Both the position numbers and the translations under genes were made by a program. DNA of 64,000 nucleotides from Lyophyllum atratum (Eukaryota > Basidiomycota > Agaricomycetes > Agaricales > Lyophyllaceae). The stretch lies in contig JACGCN010000011.1 of NCBI GenBank assembly GCA_014905825.1, forward strand, positions 186,001-250,000, given 5' to 3'. Under the pieces are notes generated by a model. It was not told the origin of the DNA, made no database searches, and saw nothing but the letters and a program-made list of their open reading frames with translations. Shown piece after piece: positions 21,217-30,645 of the stretch (its first letter is position 1; every line of letters starts with the position of its first letter).

Positions 21217-21894
21217 TTATCGGGTATTCTGCGTAGAGCAGCCAGTGAAGATGAAGTTCAGAGCAGAGCTGGGTCAAGCATTTTTTTGGTTACGCAAGTG
21301 ATATGTGGCGGTTCGCCAAATGCGCCGTGTTGTCCGGCGTTTGTTAGTCTCGATCGTTTCAAATTAGCCGACCCTGCCATTGTCCCCCTTAACCTGCCAA
21401 GCCATCCCCCGGTCAGCAGTCTAATTTGCGCCCGTACCACCACCTCCTTTGCTCGCTGTCCTTGACCGTGTCCAGTCCCCCAACTTTCGGCTCGCTCCCA
21501 CCCTGGGTACCCGTCACCCGTCTCCACCACGCGGCTGGCAGATCTGCCACGATAAGCCCGTTAAGCTGCCGACAATCTCCACCCTTCATAGCGTCCGTTA
21601 TCAATTCAGTTCTGGAACTCTCATCACGCCGGACGCATGGGCGTCCGATGACACACCCGGGAGTGTCGAATCCCCATAGTCCTATCTTTGTTCGTTCACA
21701 TCGGCCATTGTCTACTTCTTAGCTCACACCATCCCCAGACTTTCACACTCAGGCGCCCGTCCGCTCATGTCCTCCGTCTGAGATGCGAGCGCCGATCTCG
21801 GTGGTGCTACTTCTCTCTCCGTCTGAAACGCTTGTCAGACGTCGTTCTTGAAATGGACAACGGTGTTTATAGAGTGATACGGCTCACGGTATAA
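21217..21894. other. NT-C2 promoter side, no gene
   Basis: Only short unconvincing frames. Rich in pyrimidine runs. Confidence 0.4.
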
Positions 21895-22850
21895 AGCAGC
21901 ATGGTGCAGCCGGCAGCCGCGGGGTACACATGTCGCCTCGTGGTTGTGACGTATACGAGTACATCTACACCCTGCGGTCACTCGTTCGACCCGAGTCGCT
22001 GTTATGATAAAACATTGTCCTCGTCTAAATTTTGTACACGCGAACACCTGGAAGACACGGATTTTGCGCGCGACCAGACTTTTGGACAACGTCGAGGTAT
22101 AGTGCTGTCAACGTGATGGTGTCCTAGCTCACTTCTCCCAGCACCATCGCTTCCCCCCTCATCTTCTTCGGCCACTACCGCCCCCTCCCGCCCCTCTCAA
22201 CCACCTACCGACCTAAGCAACTAAAGCAGCATGGCGCAGCTGGCAGCGCGCGGGGTCTACATATTGCTTCCTTGTATTGACACTCCGCGGTCATTCGTTC
22301 GACTCGAGTTGCTGCTATCACCTCGAACTCATGTAGTTCCAATTTGCACACACGCGAACACCTGGAGGACGAAGATCTCGCGCGCGACCAGTCTCTTGGA
22401 CGACGGCGGTGTAGGGCGCTGTCAGTATCATGGACGGGTCACCCTATCCTAGCTTACTTCAGGTTCTCCGAGACCAAGGCGACCCCTCCTCACCTTCTTC
22501 AGCCACTACCGCATACCCCTCCCGGCCTTCTCAACCCCCTACCAACCTAAGCAAGTAAAGCAGCATGGCGCAGCTGGCAGCGCATGGGGTCCACATACCA
22601 CCTTGTGTTCTGACGTACCCGGCGGTCACTCGTTCGACCCGAGTTGCTGCTATGATGGAATAATGAGCTCTTCTAAATTTTATACACGCGAACACCTGGA
22701 GGACAAAGATTTTGCGCGCGGGCAGTCTCTTGAAGAACGTCGGGGTAGGGCGCTGTCAGTACCATGGACGGCTGGCGACATGACTTTTACGCTTTCCTAG
22801 CTCACGTCAAGTTCTCCGACCACGATCGGTCCTCATCTTCGTTCGAATCG
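21895..22850 (+). repeat. Three tandem copies of a tRNA-headed SINE-like repeat (~332-bp unit)
   Basis: Units begin at 21895, 22225 and 22559. Each starts with AGCAGCA, then TGGCGCAGCTGG (a good Pol III A box; TGGTGCAGCCGG in unit 1), then ~55-75 bp, then a B box GTTCGACCC or GTTCGACTC. In unit 3 (22559-22652) the 5' AGCAGCA pairs fully with TGCTGCT at 22645-22651. ACTCG-TTCGACC-CGAGT forms a canonical 5-bp, 7-nt T-arm, and GCGC-AGCTGGCA-GCGC a D-arm. The anticodon arm is degenerate, so these are tRNA-derived rather than functional tRNAs. The body carries ACACGCGAACACCTGGA and GGGCGCTGTCAGTA-like blocks. Flanking DNA (CCTCATCTTCTTCGGCCACT and variants) is repeated too, so the array arose by tandem duplication. 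Confidence 0.8.
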
Positions 22851-23695
22851 AGTTGTTACGTCTATTGATTGGCGTTTCTGGTGTACACAGATCGTTTGTT
22901 GTCTTTGGAAGCATTAAATCGGAGTAAGGACAGTTCGAGGGGCGTCCACGCGTACTTAGCGGACATCCTCGCCATGCGTTTGGCGCACCCATTGTTCTAG
23001 TCAAGTAAAGACCGAAGCATCGCGAGCTTGCCACTCGTTTCTCTGCGAATCACTTCGACACGCGAGGGTACTTCCAAACCCTTCATGCGCTAACTCATCC
23101 GCTCTATGGCGACGGCTCTGGGTATAATTGCCAGTGGCGCGCGTCGTGCAGGGTCAGGCAAATATGGATGACAGAGCTCCTCGATACAGGTTCAACGTTC
23201 ATGGGGCATATTACATACAAGGTAAGACCTGCCGCTGACTTCGCGTCTCTTCACCCCAACCAACCACATCCAGCTGCCTACGTCCCCTCTCTTCAGCTGA
23301 TGTTAAACTCGCTTCGGACCTCGGAGGCCCTGGACTAGGGCGCCAATCGCCATCGATAAGCTTCATCGCTCCGTCCTCGTCCACCGTCCACCGTCAGGAT
23401 GTGTCCGGTCCTGCACCGTCGTAGCTTCCTCCCATGTCCCAGCGTCTTCATCTATGGTATGTATAACAGCACGGGGCAGTTGGAAGCGCGGGGCCCATGT
23501 CGTATAGCTCTTGTGCCATAGGTCACTTGATTGAAACAAGCTTCCAAGAGTCACCACGATATCTTTTGGCATTTCTATTAGGATGATGAAAAGAAACATC
23601 TTGAAAACGATGGGGCATGCATAGTGCTGATCGTATAGCGCGCATATATTTACTTGACATGATGGTTTGGACGCTGGCGGGCGAGAAAAAATGTA
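22851..23695. other. Gene-free interval with a possible fourth tRNA-like relic
   Basis: No coding signal. At 23462-23540, AACAGCACGGGGCAGTTGGA followed by AGCGCGGGGCCCATGT resembles the SINE-like heads upstream, and CTTG-ATTGAAA-CAAG could be a decayed T-arm. This is weak. Confidence 0.35.
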
Positions 23696-23781
23696 TCCGA
23701 CCTGCCTGGCTCGAACAGGCGACATCAAGATGATTGGATATCCATTACAGTCTTGCGCTCTTCCAGCTGAGCTAAGGTCGG
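23696..23781 (-). tRNA. tRNA-Tyr (anticodon GTA) with a 13-nt intron
   Basis: Read on the minus strand from 23781: acceptor CCGACCT pairs with AGGTCGG (7/7), D-arm GCTC-AGCTGGAA-GAGC, anticodon stem CAAGA/TCTTG, loop C-T-G-T-A-A then an intron TGGATATCCAATC and A38, variable loop ATGTC, T-arm GCCTG-TTCGAGC-CAGGC, discriminator A. The intron directly follows position 37, the canonical place, and eukaryotic tRNA-Tyr(GUA) genes characteristically carry one. A and B boxes are intact, so the gene should be functional. Confidence 0.95.
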
Positions 23782-23798
23782 TGACGATATCTTACTCA

Positions 23799-23861
23799 TG
23801 TTACAGCGCTTTTACAATGTATGCGGAAAGCCGGAAAAAAAGAGTTATGTGGTTGTGTTTG
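23799..23861 (+). repeat. Left terminal inverted repeat
   Basis: Begins TGTTACAGCGCTTTTACAAT and includes GTATGCGGAAAGCCGG. The matching right end is at 26787-26849. Confidence 0.8.
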
Positions 23862-23945
23862 AAACGAAGGCAAGCGGACTTGTCGTTTCGAATTTGGGCA
23901 CAATCAGGGAATGCTGAGGTCGTTGAGCCGTCTCGGGACACCACC

Positions 23946-25584
23946 ATGTCCTCTCCACCTCCTCCGGAGGTTACACCTTCTGTCTACTCAGCTTTGATAA
24001 ATGCCAAGCTTGTTGTACTCGAGACCGTTCCTGCCAGTGCAAAGAACAAGAAACCATCAACCCGAAAGGCCACCAAAAACAAACAGTTCAACTACACATT
24101 CGAGGCAACCCAGGAGAACTACGTGGGATTTCTGAACACTTTCTTGAAAATACACCATGTCGAAAAGTACCAAGCCACTCCAAACCATACCTTTGCATTC
24201 AAGATACAGATCCCTCCTGAGAAGTACGGAATGCCGCAGATTGACAAACACCTTTTGCTAACTTGCAGTAACTTCCACTTTCTCAGGGTTGGAGAGGCTC
24301 GCGACGTCGAAGAATATGGGGAATATGACACTTTGGCAAGGGAGATCCTCGAGGCGAAGCCTAACAAAGCTATCAACATAACTATCGAACTTGCACAGAT
24401 CCAAAAACACGGCAAGGTAAGTTCATGTCGTTCTGCAGCTCTCTCCATATCACTCTGTCTGAGTTACCATTCTACAGAAGAAGTCAAAGGGTGCCGATAG
24501 CCCAGAGAGTAGTGGGAGTGAAGATGACGAGGGGATGACAGTATGTGACTCTTCCATCGACAACGTCAAATCTCTAACTATATGCGTGTTTCAGGAAAAT
24601 GGACTTACAAAGCTTGATCTCGAGCTTGCGCGGTGTCGCAGACTCCTTGAAGTGAAATATCTGAATGATCACGACGGCGGGTATACGTACATTGACAAGA
24701 CCCCGGGCGGAGTAGGTGATTCATTTCCATTGACCCCCTTCATGATGAAGGAGTGGGCGAGGGCTATTGTACGTCACCTATTGCTGCTCTTTGCTTTTGG
24801 CTAACCACTCATGAAGTATGATGGCATTGCAACAGCAATGCAACCTCCAGCAACCAACACGTTCGATCCCCTCAACCGTCGTGCGAGCCTCCCCCGATCA
24901 CGTTCTACATCAGCATCAGCGCCATTATCGACACTTTCTGGATCATCCGATCTGGCCCACGTTGCCTCAATTGTACAGGGACTCGTTGCAATGGCTCAGC
25001 CGCCTCTACGCCCGACTCCTCTCACTCCGAAAAACAAATCCACTAGTAACGATCCATCGACTCCTCCCAGCATTCGAAATACGCCATCTAAACTCTCACG
25101 CTTCCTCAGATATGCCGAAGCAAATCTTGGTGTCCGTAACGCAACAACCTATGAAGAAGCATTCCAAACGCAAAGTTACGGGCCTGACATCCTTCATCTG
25201 GTCGACGACAAATCCTTACTTGACATGGGCTTGGCCCAGGGCGACGTTATACGGCTGAAGACGAATTCACTAAGATGGTATAACCTCAACTCTGGGTATC
25301 AGAAGCGCAAACGGGCGATCGAAGATCAAGGCACCCCGCCACCACCCCCTCTGCCCCGAACACCCGAAAATATCAAGATCCGCTTTGAGAAGCGGTACCA
25401 TAATGGCGGCACAGCGAGAGTCTATGGCCCAAGGATCACTCCAGGCAAGCCACGTTTCGAGCAAGACTACGACATGACTTTCTTTTCGGAGGCTCGCCGC
25501 CAATTTATACCTGTTCCTGATGGTTTTATGGCAGTGATTGATGGTGTTCCCATTGAGCGTGAGGAGGAGGACCCTGGGTACTAG
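23946..25584 (+). CDS. Transposon-borne protein with C-terminal SAM-like domain
   Basis: Four exons, 23946-24416, 24478-24540, 24595-24768 and 24817-25584, sum to 492 codons. The protein starts MSSPPPPEVTPSVYSALINA. An N-terminal globular region (FNYTFEATQENYVGFLNTFLKIH ... PNHTFAFKIQIPP) is followed by a short acidic exon (SPESSGSEDDEG), a segment DLELARCRRLLEVKYL, a Ser/Pro-rich linker, and a helical region LSRFLRYAEANLGV ... LLDMGLAQGDVIRLK that has the shape of a sterile alpha motif. The last ~90 residues (IKIRFEKRYHNGGTARVYG) form a separate conserved-looking block. I do not recognise a named family. Its place between the inverted repeats suggests an accessory or cargo gene of the element. 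Confidence 0.75.
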
Positions 25585-25676
25585 GTGTTTGCATACACTT
25601 TCTATTTGTCGTTACCCTGCACTTCAAAGCTTTTGTATTTGTACCCCCAAAGCCTTACAATATGATCATGATACTG

Positions 25677-26756
25677 TTACACTACATATCCCGATGCTTT
25701 GAAAAAGCCCCATGCCTTCTTTGCTGTAATATTATGACATGCGCGATCAATGATGGAGAGTGAGAAGTCTTGCCAATTTCGACGCAGAAAAGCTTTGATA
25801 GATGAAAATGCTTGCTCGATTGGGTTCAGATCGGGGGAATAGGGTGGCAGGAAGATAAGCTTGCACACTTATGTTGAATGCAGTGTTTTCACGTCAACAT
25901 TTATATGATATTAGGCAAATTACTTACGTGCTTCATCTTCCACAAGAACCCTCACCTCCTCGGCATGGTGGATGCTACAGTTATCCAGGATCAAAACACT
26001 ACGAGGACCAGGATATGGGTTGGTGAGAGGGATCTGACATGTCAAGCCTCAGTAATAATTTTGCTTAGCAGGTGCGTAGAGCAAACTCACCACCAACTCA
26101 CGCAGGAACTGTACAAAGCGCTCAGATGTCACGGACCCTGGAATGATGTCGTAGGTGATGATTCCATCCACAGTGATAACGGGAAGGATCGAGTAGCGTT
26201 CCCCACGAACGAAGAACCGCTTTTGGATGCATCTCTTCCCTAAGGACGCCCATCCTTTTGGCCGCTGAGATGATCTTCGATTCCTTGCAGCTTCGTCGAT
26301 GAACATCATCATTCCAGGATCAGGAACTTCTTCGGCTATGCGATTCATATAGGCTGACCGAATGATGTCATTTCGTTCAAGAGCGCGGGCGGATACGACT
26401 TTGCGAGTGAGGTCGAGGCGGCGGAGAGTTTTACACAGAGCCGGTACTGAGATACAGATTCCTCGATGTTGGTAGAGTTCATCCTGAATCTCATCCAGAT
26501 AGATAGTATGTCTTCGAGTGATAAGGGCCAAGATGAGCTTGATATCAGCTGTACTCAGCAAGCGTCGTCGCCCAGTTTTACGGTGAATATAAGGGTTATG
26601 CGCAACTCCATAGGCCTTGAAGTGCAAGAGGGAAGAATAGACGAGGGATTTCTTGATGCCTAGAAGCTCGCATATCTCTTTTGCTGTGAAGTTCTGCTCA
26701 TAGAATAGAATTGGGATGCGTGCTTTCAAGTCTTGCGAAATATGCCGCAGAGGCAT
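25677..26756 (-). CDS. Tc1/mariner-type DDE transposase
   Basis: Starts at Met 26756 (MPLRHISQDLKARI). An N-terminal helix-turn-helix (NFTAKEICELLGIKKSLVYS) is followed by a second basic region. The catalytic triad is D in MMMFIDEAARNRR, D in SVLILDNCSIHH and E in PYSPDLNPIEQAF, with about 35 residues between the second D and the E after splicing, close to the DD34E arrangement of Tc1. Two introns (about 26039-26092 and 25872-25927) interrupt the second half and both splice in frame. No stop or frameshift is visible, so the gene may still be active. The frame remains open upstream to 27491, beyond the inverted repeat, which I treat as chance. Confidence 0.85.
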
Positions 26757-26786
26757 GACAAGTTGAGGAAGGAGAGCCTCGATACC

Positions 26787-26849
26787 AAATACAACCACAT
26801 AACTTTTTTTTTTCCGGCTTTCCGCATACATAGTAAAAGCGCTGTAACA
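26787..26849 (-). repeat. Right terminal inverted repeat
   Basis: Reverse complement of the left end with a 10-A run instead of A7GA. It lies just upstream of the transposase start, so it probably includes its promoter. Confidence 0.8.
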
Positions 26850-26853
26850 CTCA

Positions 26854-28052
26854 CGACATCCAACCTGGAATATATGACGTGGTCGAAAACGGACCTCAGG
26901 AAGTGTATTGTTTCCGTCTATACAGATAATACACCGGGTCTCAACAATTGCAATCCGGTATACGTAGTGGAAAACTCCCTTGAGGCGGCAATGGCGCCAG
27001 TCAGATACGTCCTCTATAAGGAAAGTTACGACTGACAGAACATGACAGCCGGACAAAACTGGGTCGCGTCGATATCTCCACAAGAGATCCCATCCGCACG
27101 CCATGGCGTCTGTTATTGAAGAGCCCCAAGTTTGTAGCCCGAATTCAGAGTGGTGAAGGTAGCAAGGCCGGCGAAATCGTGCTGTGCTTGCGACCCTGAC
27201 GACGAGACGGAATGAGCGACCAAAGGCAGTTGGGGAGCATGGCGAGAAACAACTGCTGGAATAAGATTGGAGTAATATGATTACTCTCCAATCCAAACTT
27301 TGTCGGTATAAAGGCCGGGGCGCCAAGGGGTAATCCAATGAAGAGTTCGGCCAGCGACTTGGTTGCTCATCGACATCAGTTGAAACTTGGTTGAAACTTG
27401 ACGGGAAGCTGAGGCGCCAGGCACTAGTTCGGATCCGGTGTTTGAGCCTGTTTGAACCCCAACCCGATGACAGTATTTCTTTTGGTGTCATCAGGTGTCA
27501 TCTGTGCAGTAACCTTGACCTCGTACCATACACGCTCCAACGATTGTTTTCTGCTCCTTAGTTTCTGGTCCTCCATTACTCTCAGACTCTCATATATTGC
27601 AACGGGCCGCAAAATCTCCGAAAATTCTGCTAGACCTCGCGCGATGTTACGCGTTCCAAACCACATGATGCCAGACGACTCAAAATCCCATTCTCATTCA
27701 ATTTTGCGTTATTGTCCTTGAATGGCATCATTCGAGCCTTTTAGGAGAAACCTTCGGTCCCGCATCTCAATACCTCTCACCGCACAAAGACATGTGTGCC
27801 AGCCAAGTGTCAGTTGCCTTCAACAGCCGTCCGATTGCCGTTGATAAGATCCCAAGCGAGTAGCCGAAGTTCAACCCATCCTTCGCGCAAATGCCTCTTT
27901 TCCGGTCATATATCGGTACCTGCCACCGGTGAAACGTCATACCTCTTAAGCGTCTGCCTGCGGAAATATCTCTGTTCGCAAGATATAAGGACAAACCTTG
28001 ACGTGCCAAGGACCTTAACTTCCCCAGGTTTAGCTGTTTTTGCGTGTATCCG
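26854..28052. other. Gene-free interval right of the transposon
   Basis: No convincing exons. It contains a promoter-like cluster at 27265-27312 (separate entry). Confidence 0.4.
27265..27312 (+). promoter_or_regulatory. Promoter-like cluster: inverted CCAAT dyad plus TATA box
   Basis: GATTGGAGTAAT (27265-27276) and ATTACTCTCCAATC (27280-27293) form a near-perfect dyad with two CCAAT elements. TATAAA follows at 27307-27312. No open reading frame of note begins in the next 300 bp. Confidence 0.4.
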
Positions 28053-28248
28053 ATGGTCTTTTTACCCCTCCTGCTCTCTCTCGCCGCCTTGGCAGCAGAA
28101 GTACAAGGCCATGGATATGTCCCTCAAATCAAGATCGGAAGCCAGTATATCGCTGGATGGGACGTTACCAAAGGCAAGTGTTCATCAAGGACTTGGCATT
28201 CTAGAACGAAAGCTAAGGTTTCTGCAGATCCTTACACCGCTCCACAGG
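28053..28248 (+). pseudogene. Isolated first two exons of an AA9 LPMO (duplicate cassette)
   Basis: Exon 28053-28173 (121 nt) encodes a signal peptide ending QG before HGYVPQIKIGSQYIAGWD. Exon 28229-28248 (20 nt) encodes DPYTAPQ. Both lengths and phases equal those of the intact gene downstream, and the intron between them uses a GC donor (AAAG/GCAAGT). No further LPMO exon follows before 28555. It is either a truncated tandem duplicate or an alternative first-exon set that could splice to the exon at 28802. Confidence 0.75.
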
Positions 28249-28554
28249 TACGCGTCGCAAGCCCCCAGATCCCCCGCGACTGAAGCCTCACCTCCCGTTA
28301 CCTGCGTGCTTTCTGCGTGCGTCGAAATAGGCTTGGAGACTCATCTGATCTTCGCTGTCGCTAATCCCAGTGCCGATGATTTGCCTCTTCGCATTTCGTT
28401 CTACCGAACATGTATACCATATGGTCTAGATGTGTGGTGAATGCTCGGCCCGCGCCACTCCGTCTCGTCAGTTTCATTTCTAGGTACAACAATTGTCGAG
28501 ATATAAATGCTAACTACTTCGCTGCTAGATTTTTCAGATTAGTACGGAACAGTC

Positions 28555-29804
28555 ATGCTCATCTCGTCTGCATTGCTCGTCGCAGCTTCTTTGGTGGGTG
28601 AGGTGGCGGCTCATGGTTATGTGCCATTCATCAAGATTAATGGACAAACTATCGCGGGATGGGACATCACCAAAGGCAGGTGCCAAAATGCAACGTACAG
28701 GACAATAACTAAATGAGCGCGATGGATAGACCCCTACGCCACCCCCCAGGTGAGTAAGATTGTTAATTCATGATCATTAGTATTCTGATGATACGATACA
28801 GCCCTTGAGGGTTGTACGTGGCACCAAACTGGACAGTGGCTTCATCGATAATCCAGCTTCGACCGATATCACCTGTTCAATTGGTAACCAGAAGCTGCCT
28901 CCCGTACGCTGTCTCTCAGTATTCCATTGTGCGACAGGACTTACGAATTCTCAGGGCCCCATCACGGCAACTGTCGCAGCGGGCGGGACTGTCGAAGTCT
29001 TATGGAACACTTGGCCAATTGGTCACTATGGCCCCGTCCTTAACTATATGGCAAAGTGTCCTTCTAGTGGTTGCTCCTCTTGGAAGGCAGACACTGGGTC
29101 ACCTTGGTTCAAGGTAAGCTCTTTTCTCTGATCTCCACCAAGAACGGCTCGCAAATTCAACGATATTAGATCCAGCAAGATGTTTACGCTAACAGCGAGT
29201 GGGCGTCAGATACCCTCGCGAAGAATGGCTTCAAGTATACCGTCAAGATTCCAAGTAAGATCGCGGCAGGTGACTACGTGCGTCATGTTTACATCCTCGA
29301 TTGCGCATTCGGGCACAACTAACCCTACCACCACGTTAGTTGCTTCGTCATGAGAATCTTGCATTGCACGGGGCAAGCAACGTCGGAGGCGCACAGTTCT
29401 ACCCGGGTGAGTGATTAATTTCTCAATTATGTTTCCGCTAATAAGCTGTCTCGACCGTGATAGTGTGCATCCAACTGAAGGGTAGGAAACATCACAACGA
29501 GTTTTCTCTCCAAGAAGCTAAATCCTAACATCCAGTTACCGGTGGTGGGAGCCTCAATCCCTCGGGACTCAGCTTCCCAGGAACGTACAAGGTGAATCTG
29601 CTCGATTATATGACTTGTGCCACGATCGGAGTCACTGACAACTTACTTCCAAAGGCGACAGACCCTGGTATTCACTTCAATCCCTATCAGGGTGAGGCCG
29701 CAAACAAGGTATGAAAGACCTTCTATATGACGTCAAATGATCCTATCTCGTTTTTCTAGGCATATGTCCCTCCTGGAGGCGCCGTGTACGCGGGACTCAA
29801 CTGA
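28555..29804 (+). CDS. AA9 lytic polysaccharide monooxygenase
   Basis: Ten exons: 28555-28675, 28730-28749, 28802-28903, 28955-29113, 29170-29277, 29340-29406, 29464-29481, 29536-29591, 29655-29708 and 29760-29804 (750 nt, 249 aa). The signal peptide ends VAA, leaving His1 in HGYVPFIKING, the N-terminal copper ligand. The second ligand is His in WPIGHYGPVLNYMAKC. The C-terminal motif LLRHENLALHG ... GAQFYPVCIQL supplies the Gln and the axial Tyr. Copper-dependent oxidative cleavage of cellulose or hemicellulose outside the cell is expected. There is no CBM1. The first intron has a GC donor, and the exons of 20 and 18 nt are unusually small. The exon at 29464 encodes the Cys-Ile-Gln part of the C-terminal motif. 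Confidence 0.9.
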
Positions 29805-30645
29805 TGTAAGCGTAGTGCTGGGACAAACTACTATCTCTCTTTGTATTTCATATCAGATTCGGAAACTATTTCCAACTTCCGACGGTCCTATGTTGAAGAA
29901 GAACAGAGATCAGTTTCAGTGCTGGGAGGCGCCCGACAGATTTCGACTACTCGTAGCCGGAGAGCCAAGGCATTCTACTTTGATTCTACCAGTACCTTTC
30001 CTCGTGCGATACTAGTAGGCGCCACGAGAATTGATCGTTTCCTATCCCAATAAGTTGAACTTCCTGGACTCTTAGTAGTTATTAGTCTAGCATTTCAACG
30101 GTGGGCTTTAGACCATAGAGAATCCCAACAAAATCCTGCAAAATCTTTAGACATTGTTGCACTCGTTGGCCCTTTATTGGCCCTTGGGTGCATCCGATGG
30201 TGCCGACATGCGATGTCATATCGAAAAGACTTCCATAGTGGTTTAAGTGTACGCCAGGCAATACTTAGTTGCCTTTTCCGGCAATCATGCTGGGGGAACC
30301 AAGAAAGAATGCCGCGGTCAAGCGGACGCGACGCGACATCCATCACGTGATTTGGGCCTTCCGAGCTTCAGATAAACTTCGACGTTCAACTCGAACCTTA
30401 GCTCAGCTTTTCAGCTTTTCGGGCACGACCAACAGTGCTAAGACTCACAAACTTATTGTATCACTCAACGAGATTGCACACCAGGGCCCGCTGGTGCTCA
30501 ACTTCCTTTGGTTTCATTCGAGGATTGGGTCATCGTTGGCCCGCATCGCATCATTGTCCACCTGACTATAATGCCAGACGCCAACTGAATGACTCAGTGA
30601 GAACATTGCTCGACGTTTTTCCCTCAATCCACAACCACTCAGAAT
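29805..30645. other. Intergenic
   Basis: About 840 bp with no coding support. Contains a CACGTGA E-box near 30343, upstream of the first dioxygenase. Confidence 0.4.

Larger units (their letters stand above)
23799..26849. mobile_element. 3.05-kb DNA transposon with ~63-bp terminal inverted repeats and two convergent genes
   Basis: Terminal inverted repeats 23799-23861 and 26787-26849 begin TGTTACAGCGCTTTTAC and differ at only a few bases plus one A-run indel. The flanks carry an exact 4-bp direct repeat CTCA (23795-23798 and 26850-26853), a candidate target-site duplication. Inside are a plus-strand SAM-like gene (23946-25584) and a minus-strand DDE transposase (26756-25677) in tail-to-tail arrangement. 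The left end lies 14 bp from the 5' end of the tRNA-Tyr gene. Confidence 0.7.

Noticed and set aside
21895..22652. Functional tRNA genes in the tandem repeat
   Set aside because: A and B boxes and two stems are good, but no unit can form a normal anticodon stem-loop, so I treat them as tRNA-derived repeats.
26757..27491. Long open extension upstream of the transposase Met
   Set aside because: It runs through the terminal inverted repeat into flanking DNA, has no start or domain, and is explained by chance.
29737..30053. Open frames after the LPMO stop
   Set aside because: They begin within the last LPMO exons, have no domain or splice support and lie in the 3' flank.
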